Origin: an uncultured Prevotella sp.
GTDB lineage: Bacteria > Bacteroidota > Bacteroidia > Bacteroidales > Bacteroidaceae
DNA: 64,000 nt
Direction: 5' to 3'
NCBI GenBank assembly: GCA_946188165.1
Contig: CAMHTW010000002.1
Location: forward strand, 62,001-126,000
This document shows positions 44,061-52,360 of the stretch, in pieces. Position numbers and translations under genes: made by a program. Numbering within the stretch: position 1 is the first letter of the stretch; each line of letters opens with the position of its first letter. Under the pieces are notes generated by a model. It had not been told where the DNA came from. It ran no database searches and saw only the letters and a program-made list of their open reading frames with translations.

Positions 44061-45884
44061 TTAAATTATTATTATCTTCCGGCCGTTGACGATATACAAG
44101 CCTTTCTGAGGTCTGCCAGATGATGGCATCTGGCTGATTCTGCGGCCCTGCAAATCATATATCTTATAGCTGCCATCAGACATCTGCCGTCTGACTTCTT
44201 GAATACCTGTCGTCGTCACCACATCCTGCTGTCCGTCTTTGGTGTAGTAGCCGCCATTGGTGAAGACGAGATCATTGGTCTGATTGCCGCCACCGCTGAA
44301 AATGATGTTGTTGGGAGCCGTTGTCTGGGCAGACACCCACTTAAACACCTTGTTACCATTATCAGCCGTACCTATTTGCGTTGCACTGACACCAGGCCAG
44401 CCTGTACCCAAATAATCCTCACCGCCTTTGCCGGTCATCCACGCCCAAGTGAATATCTGGCTGCCCCATGTCACAGGAGCCTCGAAGAAGGCACAGATTT
44501 CGCCTTCACCGACAGTACAGAAGGAAGGCACACCATTGTACACACCATCCTGCGGTTTCTGGTCTTCTTTCAATTCGGGGAACGTGATGTCAGCGGGGTC
44601 AATGCCTTGTACATAGTAAGCATAGTGGTATCCGCTCAGGACCTTCTTCCAATTAGTGTTGGTAGGCGTATAGCTACCCGCCTTGGTACCAACGACACAA
44701 AGCAGTTTCTTACCATTAGTGCCTTCCACCTGCACGGCAAAGTAGTCCTTGATGCTGCCAATAGTGACAGGCTGGCTGACATTCGTGATGCCTACCGCCT
44801 TACGCACAGCCACCATGTTAGCGATTTCCTGCTTGTAGGCCTGCCAGTGTTTCAGGAACACACAGGGCGTACCAGGCATAGCCAGCAGATAGGCATTGGC
44901 TGCCAAGGTGTCCTTGCGGATAGGGTCTTGCTGAGCCGTAGCCGAGCGGTACTCCGTATCATGGTTTTCCACAAAAGTCACAGCATACTGGCGATAGCTA
45001 CCGTTATAATAATTGCCGCTTACCAACGGCCAGTTGCCTTCGTTCTGAGCTGCCAACTTAGTCCAGTCCTGACTGTTGATGGCATTGCGAACAGTATAGC
45101 GGAACTGGAAGTCGAAGGCAGCACTGGTCTTATCCGTGGCATCAATCCAGTTCTTAATCGTATTCGAGCTGTCCCAGCACTCACCTACTGAGAACTGTGG
45201 TTTTGCGTCTTCATTATACATTTTGGTATATGAGCCGCTATAGCCTTTCACCATATCGTAGCGGAAGCCCACATAGCCAAAGTCCTCGAGCAGCATTTTC
45301 AGATAGGCCTTCACGTTGTTCTGCACATTCGCGCTTTTGTGGTCCAAGTCGCGCATGCCACCCCAGTCTTCGCCAGTATCGTTATTGCTGCTGACGCTGA
45401 GTCCCAGTTTGGCGGCCTCCGTCTTAGCCTTACCACCATCATCGTTGGCACAGATGTCCGTCGATTTCAGCTCGTAGGTCACACCCTTGTACTCCTCTTT
45501 TGGGAAATCCACCCAGTTTGAGACATTCTTGCGGTGGTTAATGACAATATCGGCAATGGTGCCAATGCCTTTTGCCTTGAAAGTGGCAATCATCGACTTC
45601 AGCTCTTCTGCTGTTCCGAACGAGCTGTTGTAATTCGAGAACCAATACAGGTCGTCGTATCCCATCGACTGTCCTCCGCAGTTTGCGCTCTGCGGTATCC
45701 ATACCAGGTCGAATGTCGTGGCAAGATTGTCCGACTGTCTTTCAAGTATCGACCATTGGGAATCAGCGTAGCCGTCCCAATAGAACCCTTGCAACATCAC
45801 GCCCCCATACTGTGCGGGCCATCCCTGTGCCATAGCAGTGAAAAGAGAAAAGTGAAAAGTGAAAAGTGCTACCAGCAGGCGCAT
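44061..45884 (-). CDS. GH13 alpha-amylase with T9SS-like tail
   Basis: 607 aa. GH13 catalytic barrel about 25-385, nucleophile Asp210 (GFRYDMVKG), acid/base Glu235 (SVGECWD), stabiliser Asp309 (VENHDTE); hydrolyses alpha-1,4 links of starch. The region after it (about 455-555) resembles a starch-binding beta domain. The end reads YKIYDLQGRRIS ... QKGLYIVNGRKIIII, the short T9SS-like tail. Start at 45884 gives MRLLVALFTFHFSLFTAMAQ, a signal peptide without lipobox, so this is not a SusG-type lipoprotein. Most of that signal peptide is encoded by a gtgaaaa microsatellite. An upstream extension (MTTMTTKRTW) comes from a GTTGTC arm. Converges with the GT2 gene. Confidence 0.88.
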   Translation of the reverse strand: MRLLVALFTFHFSLFTAMAQGWPAQYGGVMLQGFYWDGYADSQWSILERQSDNLATTFDLVWIPQSANCGGQSMGYDDLYWFSNYNSSFGTAEELKSMIATFKAKGIGTIADIVINHRKNVSNWVDFPKEEYKGVTYELKSTDICANDDGGKAKTEAAKLGLSVSSNNDTGEDWGGMRDLDHKSANVQNNVKAYLKMLLEDFGYVGFRYDMVKGYSGSYTKMYNEDAKPQFSVGECWDSSNTIKNWIDATDKTSAAFDFQFRYTVRNAINSQDWTKLAAQNEGNWPLVSGNYYNGSYRQYAVTFVENHDTEYRSATAQQDPIRKDTLAANAYLLAMPGTPCVFLKHWQAYKQEIANMVAVRKAVGITNVSQPVTIGSIKDYFAVQVEGTNGKKLLCVVGTKAGSYTPTNTNWKKVLSGYHYAYYVQGIDPADITFPELKEDQKPQDGVYNGVPSFCTVGEGEICAFFEAPVTWGSQIFTWAWMTGKGGEDYLGTGWPGVSATQIGTADNGNKVFKWVSAQTTAPNNIIFSGGGNQTNDLVFTNGGYYTKDGQQDVVTTTGIQEVRRQMSDGSYKIYDLQGRRISQMPSSGRPQKGLYIVNGRKIIII

Positions 45885-45894
45885 GGTCCACGTT

Positions 45895-45925
45895 CTTTTT
45901 GTTGTCATTGTTGTCATAGTTGTCG
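45895..45925. repeat. GTTGTC repeat, single arm
   Basis: ttgttgtcattgttgtcata then gttgtcg in the 5' leader of the GH13 gene, between promoter and start codon. No matching second arm nearby. Confidence 0.7.
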
Positions 45926-45941
45926 TTTATAAAATATGGTG

Positions 45942-45949
45942 CAAAGATA
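45942..45949 (-). promoter_or_regulatory. -7 box of the GH13 gene
   Basis: Leftward TATCTTTG, 57 bp before the chosen start. The upstream box is not clear. Confidence 0.55.
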
Positions 45950-46061
45950 CAAAGAAAACACATTCTTTGTTCTCCGACCCTCATAGAATATTTTCACTTA
46001 TATGTGCAATCGGTTGCACGAAAGCACCAATACACATAAAAAGAAAAAAGCAAGCCATTTC

Positions 46062-46093
46062 TTTGGCATTTCTATTGTTTTTTCGTAACTTCG
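46062..46093 (+). promoter_or_regulatory. promoter of the GH28 gene
   Basis: TTTG (46062-46065), 20-bp gap, TAACTTCG (46086-46093; one mismatch to TAnnTTTG). The start codon is 35 bp downstream. Confidence 0.6.
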
Positions 46094-46128
46094 CAGCCAA
46101 ATAAAACAAACTACAAAAAAGACTTATT

Positions 46129-47529
46129 ATGAAAACAAAGGTATTATGTGGCGTTCTGCTCATGCTGATTGCTCAAGCAGTTCAGGCAGCAACAAGTGTT
46201 TATAACGTTCGCGACTACGGTGCCAAGGGCGACGGTAAGACACTGGACCATATTGCCATTAACAAGGCCATCGAGGCGGCAAATGCCGACGGTGGCGGAC
46301 AGGTCGTATTGTCGGCAGGCACGTACCTCTGTGGCAGCATCCGCATGAAGAGCAATGTTGACTTGCACTTGACAGCAGGTGCCAGAATCCTGGCCGCACC
46401 AGCTTCGATGAAGGTCTACGATGAGAGCGAGGTGTTTGGTGCTCCGGAATACCAAGACGGCGGGCACACATACTTCCATAACTCGCTGATATGGGCAGAA
46501 GGTCAACAGAATGTCAGCATCACGGGACGCGGCATGATTGACGGTGAGGGCCTGACCAAGAAGGACACTGAGAAAGCCGGCAACGTGCAAGGGGGCAGTA
46601 TCGGCACCGGCGACAAGGCCATTGCCCTGAAGCTGTGCCGCAACGTCACCATCCGCGACATCACCATCTACCGTGGCGGCCACTTCGCCATCATTGTGAC
46701 AGGCTGCGACATTGGCACCATCGACAATGTGACCATCGACACTAACCGCGATGGCATCGACATCGACTGCTGCAAATACTTCACTGTCAGCAACACAAAG
46801 GTGAACACACCCAACGACGACGCTATCGTGCTGAAGAGTTCGTATGCCTTGAAGCGTCCCGTGCTCTGCGAACATATCCTCATCACCAACTGCATCGTGA
46901 CGGGCTACAAACTGGGCACCTTCCTTGACGGCACCTACGTGCCAGAGAAAGTGAACTGGGTGTGCGGACGCATCAAACTGGGCACGGAGTCGAACGGCGG
47001 CTATCGCAACATCACCATATCGAACTGCTCGTGCATGTGGAGCAGCGGACTGGCCTTCGAGGAGGTTGACCAGGGACGCATGGAGAACATCGTCGTCACC
47101 AACATCTCCTTGAGTCACGTCCATCACTACCCCATCTACATCACCACAGGCTGTCGCAACCGTGGACCGAAGGAGCGCACGGACGTATCCTCGGCACGTG
47201 ACATATATATCAGTAATGTGGTGGCGGACGACTGCGACTCGCTGGCAAGCATCATCATCACCGGCATGGAGGGCGAGCCCATCCGCAACGTGTCGCTGTC
47301 GGACATCCGCATCCAGTATCGTGGTGGCGGCAAGAAGGTCAGCAAGCCATACCGCGAGCAGGGCACCAACTATCCTGAACCACGTTGGGCTGGTCCAACA
47401 CCCGCCTACGGCCTCTTTGCCCGCCACGTCGATGGTTTGCAACTGCGCAACGTCAAGTTTGAGCTGATGCGTCCTGATGAACGTCCCGACATCATCCTTG
47501 AGGACGTAAAAAACTACGATTCAAAATAG
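46129..47529 (+). CDS. GH28 polygalacturonase-like enzyme
   Basis: 466 aa. Signal peptide MKTKVLCGVLLMLIAQAVQA, then a right-handed parallel beta-helix: YNVRDYGAKGDGKTLDHIAI is the classical start. Active-site region NTPNDDAIVLKS with Asp230/Asp231, the DGIDIDCC turn just before, and RIKLGTES further on, equivalent to the RIK motif of pectinases. Hydrolyses galacturonan or rhamnogalacturonan oligosaccharides, probably in the periplasm. Single gene; not functionally tied to the starch genes. Confidence 0.9.
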   Translation: MKTKVLCGVLLMLIAQAVQAATSVYNVRDYGAKGDGKTLDHIAINKAIEAANADGGGQVVLSAGTYLCGSIRMKSNVDLHLTAGARILAAPASMKVYDESEVFGAPEYQDGGHTYFHNSLIWAEGQQNVSITGRGMIDGEGLTKKDTEKAGNVQGGSIGTGDKAIALKLCRNVTIRDITIYRGGHFAIIVTGCDIGTIDNVTIDTNRDGIDIDCCKYFTVSNTKVNTPNDDAIVLKSSYALKRPVLCEHILITNCIVTGYKLGTFLDGTYVPEKVNWVCGRIKLGTESNGGYRNITISNCSCMWSSGLAFEEVDQGRMENIVVTNISLSHVHHYPIYITTGCRNRGPKERTDVSSARDIYISNVVADDCDSLASIIITGMEGEPIRNVSLSDIRIQYRGGGKKVSKPYREQGTNYPEPRWAGPTPAYGLFARHVDGLQLRNVKFELMRPDERPDIILEDVKNYDSK

Positions 47530-47615
47530 CCATATTAATAGTTTGTCCAACCTGACAAATACATTTTGAGAATAACAAAAGCAGTACATATCAGTAAGAC
47601 GAAGATAAAGCCTAA

Positions 47616-47953
47616 CACCTCTAACACCTCTAACACCCAAAACTGCGTCCGAAGGGCTATTCCTTCGGGCGCAAGGTATAGTACGAAATGCGCATTTTGC
47701 GCAGTGCCGTTACGTTTGTGGTCTCGTTGATGAGGCCTTTGCGGTTGAATGTTGTCTTTTTCTTCATTTTTCGTTTAGTTTTTATGAAGTTCAACATCAT
47801 TTTCCCGAATGGAGGCGCCGTTCATCTGAACGGAGGCGCCGTTTGAAAATTTAGAGCCGCCATTTTTTCAAACGGGGCCGCCATTTTTTCAAACGGGGCC
47901 TCCGTTTTCCTGGGTTTCGGTCCCATTTTTGGGTGTTAGAGGTGTTAGAGGTG
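47616..47953. mobile_element. MITE-like element with 27-bp terminal inverted repeats
   Basis: Perfect 27-bp inverted repeats at 47616-47642 and 47927-47953, themselves built from cacctctaa repeats. Inside: the 36-aa frame, a hairpin with 11-bp arms (47645-47672), a CGCCGTTC-ATCT-GAACGG inverted repeat (47816-47833), and a 21-bp tandem (ccgccattttttcaaacgg, at 47857 and 47878). No transposase, so a non-autonomous element is the natural reading. No target-site duplication recognised. Confidence 0.6.
47657..47767 (-). CDS. 36-aa ORF inside the inverted-repeat element
   Basis: Begins MKKKTTFNRKGLINETTNVT and ends TLRPKE. Basic, no signal peptide, no known family. The stop lies in the loop of the GC-rich hairpin at 47645-47672. 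A real gene only if related elements conserve the frame. Confidence 0.35.
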   Translation of the reverse strand: MKKKTTFNRKGLINETTNVTALRKMRISYYTLRPKE

Positions 47954-48082
47954 TCGGCCCTTTTTCTTGGTGCAAAGTTAGCAGATGGTTCGCGTGTGCA
48001 CAATAGTTTTTATGATGGCTGACCATTAACAATCGTTAACCGCCTTTGCAAATGACATTTGTACGCTGGGGGACAATAGAAA

Positions 48083-48112
48083 CAGGCGGGCACCATTGCT
48101 GATGTCCGCCTG
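48083..48112 (-). terminator. terminator of the susCDEF operon
   Basis: Leftward CAGGCGG...CCGCCTG hairpin followed by TTTC, about 22 bp after the SusF stop. Confidence 0.7.
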
Positions 48113-48134
48113 AATTAGATTGTGAAAAGATGAA

Positions 48135-49532
48135 TTACTCTACTGTACAGTAAATCGTCTCAGAAGTCTTGCGCGTAGGATAGAGTTTAATGGTAGAACC
48201 AGCAACACCAATGTTCTTACCATTGGCAACCAAGTCATTAATTTTGGCAGAAGGCTCTGCACTATCATTAGATCCGAGATTGATAGCCCAATCTGCATTG
48301 ACACGGAACTTCCAACCATTAGCAGTAACACCTGCTCCAGTAGCCTCGAAGCAATAGTCAGTAGCATTCCACGTCATTTCGACATCACCACTCCAGCCAT
48401 TGAAGTCACCGATGATACCCATCTTAGTAACCTTAATAGCATTAAGTGTGTTAGCACTGAGGTCTAATGTCACATAGTAAACGCCCTCGCCAGCAGAAGC
48501 CTTAATGTTGTCACTACCTTTCTCGAAATCGCCAGTAATGGCGGTCAAGTTATTGCTGTTAAGCTGACTGTCATCAGCCCAGTCACCTGCACGCTTTTGG
48601 AACTTGAACTCCAAACCCCAACCGTTAGGATCGGCCACATAGACATAGCCGGTGTACACTCCCTCACCCTGTGAGGCCAACTTCTGGTCAGAACTTGCCC
48701 ATCCGTCTGTTGCTCCGATGAAGAACACGAACGGATCGAAAGAAAGTGCTGAATAGCTCCAAGTCTGATCAAGCATATCGAAGGTCAGATCGTAGAACTT
48801 TGCACCAGCAACAGCCTTAATAACAAAATTACCACCATCGTTGTTGTACTTGAACTTACCTTCTTCGCCAGCAGCCAGACACTTGCTCCAGTCGCCACCG
48901 ATACCTGACTCAGGCGTCATCTTGAACTCTACGTTTGAGCCGTCCTCAGGAGCAGCAATACGACAAGTATAGACAGGATTCTCGTAAGGATCGCTACCGT
49001 CGTTGGTCAGTTTGTAGGTCTTGTCGGTGTTATCCCAGCCATTGAGCGTACCTGTGAGGTAATAAGCTGCCTCAATCTCAGGTGCATTCGGGATGACACT
49101 CAAAGTCGTGTTGCCAACAGCCTTGAAGGTCTGACCACCTACTTTAACATAGCCAGAGACATCCATAGGGATATCACGTTTGACAGGACGCTGGCCATAG
49201 AGGGCATACACGGCTGTTTCAAGAGCTGCCTTAGGAACATTACCCTTGGCATCAACCGCAAACTCTGCTTTACTATCACTGCCTTCCGGACCATAAGCAA
49301 CAACCTGATAGGTCGTTTCTGCTTCATCCTCGATAGTAATCGTAGGTGAGAAAATCTGAATGGTATCAGCAGTAACCGTAGCCAGGTCAATGGTACCAAC
49401 AGGGTTGATACTCATAGACATGCTCTTGGCTGCCTCTGGGTCGTTCTTAAACGGATTGGCCCAGTCTTTAAAATCCTCGGTACAGCTCACTGCAAGGAGA
49501 GCTAAACCAATTGTATATAATACTTTCTTCAT
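48135..49532 (-). CDS. susF: SusF-like starch-binding outer-membrane lipoprotein
   Basis: 465 aa. Lipobox LAVSC (Cys17) followed by TEDFKDWANPF. N-terminal Ig-like domain (about 40-145), then three starch-binding domains of the SusE/F type, with YYLTGTLNGWDNTDKTYKLT, FVFFIGATDGWASSDQKLAS and MGIIGDFNGWSGDVEMTWNA at their starts; the Trp-rich strands are typical. Binds starch at the cell surface and helps SusC/D. Last gene of susCDEF, 19 bp after susE, followed by a terminator. Confidence 0.85.
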   Translation of the reverse strand: MKKVLYTIGLALLAVSCTEDFKDWANPFKNDPEAAKSMSMSINPVGTIDLATVTADTIQIFSPTITIEDEAETTYQVVAYGPEGSDSKAEFAVDAKGNVPKAALETAVYALYGQRPVKRDIPMDVSGYVKVGGQTFKAVGNTTLSVIPNAPEIEAAYYLTGTLNGWDNTDKTYKLTNDGSDPYENPVYTCRIAAPEDGSNVEFKMTPESGIGGDWSKCLAAGEEGKFKYNNDGGNFVIKAVAGAKFYDLTFDMLDQTWSYSALSFDPFVFFIGATDGWASSDQKLASQGEGVYTGYVYVADPNGWGLEFKFQKRAGDWADDSQLNSNNLTAITGDFEKGSDNIKASAGEGVYYVTLDLSANTLNAIKVTKMGIIGDFNGWSGDVEMTWNATDYCFEATGAGVTANGWKFRVNADWAINLGSNDSAEPSAKINDLVANGKNIGVAGSTIKLYPTRKTSETIYCTVE

Positions 49533-49551
49533 AATTACACGTCGTTAAAAA

Positions 49552-50667
49552 TTACTCGATAACTACCTTATGATTGCCTGCATAAGAGATGTAGAGCTTA
49601 TAGGTGTGCGTACCACCATCGCTGTTCAGGTTAGCACCATCCTGCTCCAGATTGTCCTCAGAGCCACCCCAGTTGATAGCCCAGTCATGGTTAGCACGGA
49701 ACTTGTACTCGCCAGTCACCTCGCTTGTGGTGCACTCCCAGTAGCCGCCGTCAGCATTGTAGGTCATCTCTACGTCGCCAGCCCAGTCGTTGAAGCCGCC
49801 AATAATACTGATGTTCGTGATGGGAACGATGTTCCAAGTCATCTCAACAATGTTTACATTCACCTGATAGAAACCAGCAGGCTGTGCTTCATCGGGGAAG
49901 CTCTTACCAGGATCGTTACAATCCTCCTCACCGTCAACAACAAGCGTACCATAAGCACCAGCAGGATCCTGACCCCAGTCACCATCCCAATTGTCGGCAT
50001 TGGGCTTGAACTTGAAGCCACCGTCGAGCCAGTAGAAGCCCTGGTAGATACCATCCAGTGCAGGACTGCGGAGCTCATGGGATGTCTTCCATTCACTCTC
50101 GTTACCAATCTCATAGATGAACTCCGGATAAGTCACAGGAGCAACCTGCAAGTTAGGCACAACGACGATGTTCACTGTGTTAGAGTAGATGGCTACTGCA
50201 CCCGTATTCTTCGTCTTTGCAGAAGCACGGATTACCATAGTTTGTGTAGCAGGTGCCTTACCCTCTTCCCAGTTACCCATCTTATTGAGGGCATCAGCCA
50301 GTATGTTGCAAGGAATAGCCCCTTTGCCTCCAGTAAAGACTGTAGGCAAAACAACATAATTTGGAATAGTAGCACCGGTTTCATCGGCATCAGCCTCTTC
50401 AACAGAAACTGTGAAGTTACCATCGATAGAAGCTTCCAATTGGAAATCAGCCTCCACGGGGAATCCGTAATTAGGCGAAGACCATGTAAAAGGTATCTCA
50501 GTCGATGTTGCCAGATCTACTGGTACCGTAGAATAGGCTGGTGTATTCAGCACGAATGTGGTCGGCTGTCCCAGCACAGGGTTGGAGTCATTGTCATCCT
50601 TACACGAAGTAAAGAGCGACAAACCAACGACAGCCAACAGTATTGTGGATTTGAATATTGTCTTCAT
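49552..50667 (-). CDS. susE: SusE-like starch-binding outer-membrane lipoprotein
   Basis: 371 aa. The start at 50667 gives MKTIFKSTILLAVVGLSLFT and lipobox TSC. N-terminal SusE Ig-like domain (VLNTPAYSTVPVDLATSTEI), a Thr/Val-rich second Ig-like region to about 185, then two starch-binding domains ending with ISIIGGFNDWAGDVEMTYNA. Supports substrate capture for SusC/D. The gap to susD holds a short aattataaattat microsatellite (50677-50703). Confidence 0.85.
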   Translation of the reverse strand: MKTIFKSTILLAVVGLSLFTSCKDDNDSNPVLGQPTTFVLNTPAYSTVPVDLATSTEIPFTWSSPNYGFPVEADFQLEASIDGNFTVSVEEADADETGATIPNYVVLPTVFTGGKGAIPCNILADALNKMGNWEEGKAPATQTMVIRASAKTKNTGAVAIYSNTVNIVVVPNLQVAPVTYPEFIYEIGNESEWKTSHELRSPALDGIYQGFYWLDGGFKFKPNADNWDGDWGQDPAGAYGTLVVDGEEDCNDPGKSFPDEAQPAGFYQVNVNIVEMTWNIVPITNISIIGGFNDWAGDVEMTYNADGGYWECTTSEVTGEYKFRANHDWAINWGGSEDNLEQDGANLNSDGGTHTYKLYISYAGNHKVVIE

Positions 50668-50718
50668 AATTTTCAATTATAAATTATCAATTATAAATTA
50701 TCTACTTTCGACTATCAA

Positions 50719-52332
50719 CTATCTACTGTATCCTGGATTCTGTACATTGCCATAGGTAGACAACTGAGAAGCTGGAATAGCATAGATGTTCTTGTAGGCT
50801 TCAAAGTTACGGCCATTGTAGGTGCCGCCCTTCCACTGCCAGATATAGTCGGTATCGCCACCGAACTTGCCAAAACGGATGAGGTCCACACGACGGCGTC
50901 CTTCAAAGTAGAACTCGCGAGCCCACTCATCGAGAATCTCGTCCAACGCATAATTAGCCTTGGTAGAGGCGTGAGCGCGTAAACGCAGTGCATTGATAGC
51001 ATTGGCACCTTCGGCATTGGTGGCACCTCCGTTGATACGGGCTTGAGCCTCTGCATAAGTCAGGTAGGCTTCAGCAGCACGGAAGAAGAAGAAGTCTGCA
51101 TCCATAAACGTCGCATCGTGGCCGATTGAGCCGTCAGTCTTGAAGTTGACAAACTTGGCTACGGCATAACCATTCTTAAAGGTAGCACGGTCGAGGTTAT
51201 TTATCTCGCGGCCAATACCGTCGAAGATGGCACGGTCATCACCTGCGGCAATAGTCATCTGATAGGAAGCCAACTGAGGTGCATCCAGATTCGGGAAGAA
51301 CTTCTGAATCAGATTAGGGCGTGTACGGTTACCACCCCACACCTGACCAGAGAGTCCGTTCGTGGCATCAAGATCATTGGGGTTGGCGTGCATGTCACTG
51401 TCGAAGCTACCAGCGCAGAGGAACTGCGTAGTACCCCATGAAGTGGTCAGCAAACCATCCTGAAGAATAGGGAAGATAGCCTCGTAGGCAGCATCAGTCT
51501 CACCATTATCACCCATAAAGAGCATCTGATAAGCACTCCAACCGTTGACACCGTTAGTATTCAGCTTATAGGGAGAGTCCATGACCTTCTTGGCATACTC
51601 AGCAGCCTTAGCCCACTGAGCCGTACCTGTATATACCTCTGCATTCAGGTATAGGCGTGAGAGCAGAATCCATGCTGCGGCCTTGTCCACACGGCCATAG
51701 CCGGCATCAGACGATTTCTTGGGTTTGGCCTCAGACAGATTCGGTTCTACATTAGTGGTAAGCTCATTCACCAGCCAGTCATAAATTTCCTGACGGCTAT
51801 AGATGACGGGATCGCCTAATGTCTCTGCAAAAGGAACACGTCCAAAGGCATCCATCAGCAGATAGTAGTTGAGTGCACGGATAAAGCGGACTTCAGCCGT
51901 CATCGTTGCATCGTGACCAGAGGCAACGGTCAGATACTGGTTACAATAGGTAATACCTGTGGTAAGGCGGGCGAAATAACCATTGAGCATCGGATGAGAC
52001 TCGTCGTAGGTATTAAAGCATGACTGCTCAATACCATCGTCGCCCCAGCCGTTAATAGCCTCGTCTGTAGGAAGTTCATTAGCATTCCACATTTGACGAA
52101 TGTAACCAGATGTACCACCATCGATACCGTCGATATCGCAGTCACCGTTAGCACCGCCATTTCCCGCCATTGCGATGTTTGCATAGCATTTGTTGAAAAG
52201 GCCTTCAACGTTCATTTCTGTTGACATGTTAGGATCCAGTGGCTCAACATCCAAGTCACCTGTACAAGATGTCACACCTAACGTCAGCAGGAAGGCTGCT
52301 GCGGGAATCAAATTCTTATATATTTTTTTCAT
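50719..52332 (-). CDS. susD: SusD-like starch-binding lipoprotein
   Basis: 537 aa, RagB/SusD family. Lipobox VTSC followed by TGDLDVEPLDPN, the usual SusD start. TPR-rich helical fold (FNKCYANIAMAGNGGANGDC, EVRFIRALNYYLLMDAFGRV, AAWILLSRLYLNAEVYTGTA) and the conserved end (EWAREFYFEGRRRVDLIRFG). Caps SusC and delivers malto-oligosaccharides to it. Located 28 bp after susC. Confidence 0.92.
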   Translation of the reverse strand: MKKIYKNLIPAAAFLLTLGVTSCTGDLDVEPLDPNMSTEMNVEGLFNKCYANIAMAGNGGANGDCDIDGIDGGTSGYIRQMWNANELPTDEAINGWGDDGIEQSCFNTYDESHPMLNGYFARLTTGITYCNQYLTVASGHDATMTAEVRFIRALNYYLLMDAFGRVPFAETLGDPVIYSRQEIYDWLVNELTTNVEPNLSEAKPKKSSDAGYGRVDKAAAWILLSRLYLNAEVYTGTAQWAKAAEYAKKVMDSPYKLNTNGVNGWSAYQMLFMGDNGETDAAYEAIFPILQDGLLTTSWGTTQFLCAGSFDSDMHANPNDLDATNGLSGQVWGGNRTRPNLIQKFFPNLDAPQLASYQMTIAAGDDRAIFDGIGREINNLDRATFKNGYAVAKFVNFKTDGSIGHDATFMDADFFFFRAAEAYLTYAEAQARINGGATNAEGANAINALRLRAHASTKANYALDEILDEWAREFYFEGRRRVDLIRFGKFGGDTDYIWQWKGGTYNGRNFEAYKNIYAIPASQLSTYGNVQNPGYSR

Positions 52333-52360
52333 GACTTATTATACTTATATGATTGTTGAC

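Larger units (their letters stand above)
47530..48134. other. 605-bp gap holding a repeat element
   Basis: Mostly occupied by the 338-bp inverted-repeat element at 47616-47953 with its small ORF. The remaining part up to the SusF stop contains only the SusF terminator (48083-48112). Confidence 0.7.

Noticed and set aside
44199..45191. Rightward open frame of 330 codons opposite the GH13 gene
   Set aside because: All catalytic residues of GH13 are in the leftward frame; the other frame is composed of unlikely residue patterns.
46144..47442. Long leftward open frame of 432 codons opposite the GH28 gene
   Set aside because: Shadow of the GC-rich third codon positions in the GH28 gene; the protein has no signal peptide or recognisable domain, and the GH28 frame is unambiguous.
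47657..47767. Member of the KKxYxxP peptide family
   Set aside because: It starts with KKK but lacks the Pro, Leu and LLxGS positions of the two peptides at 6.4 and 34.1 kb.
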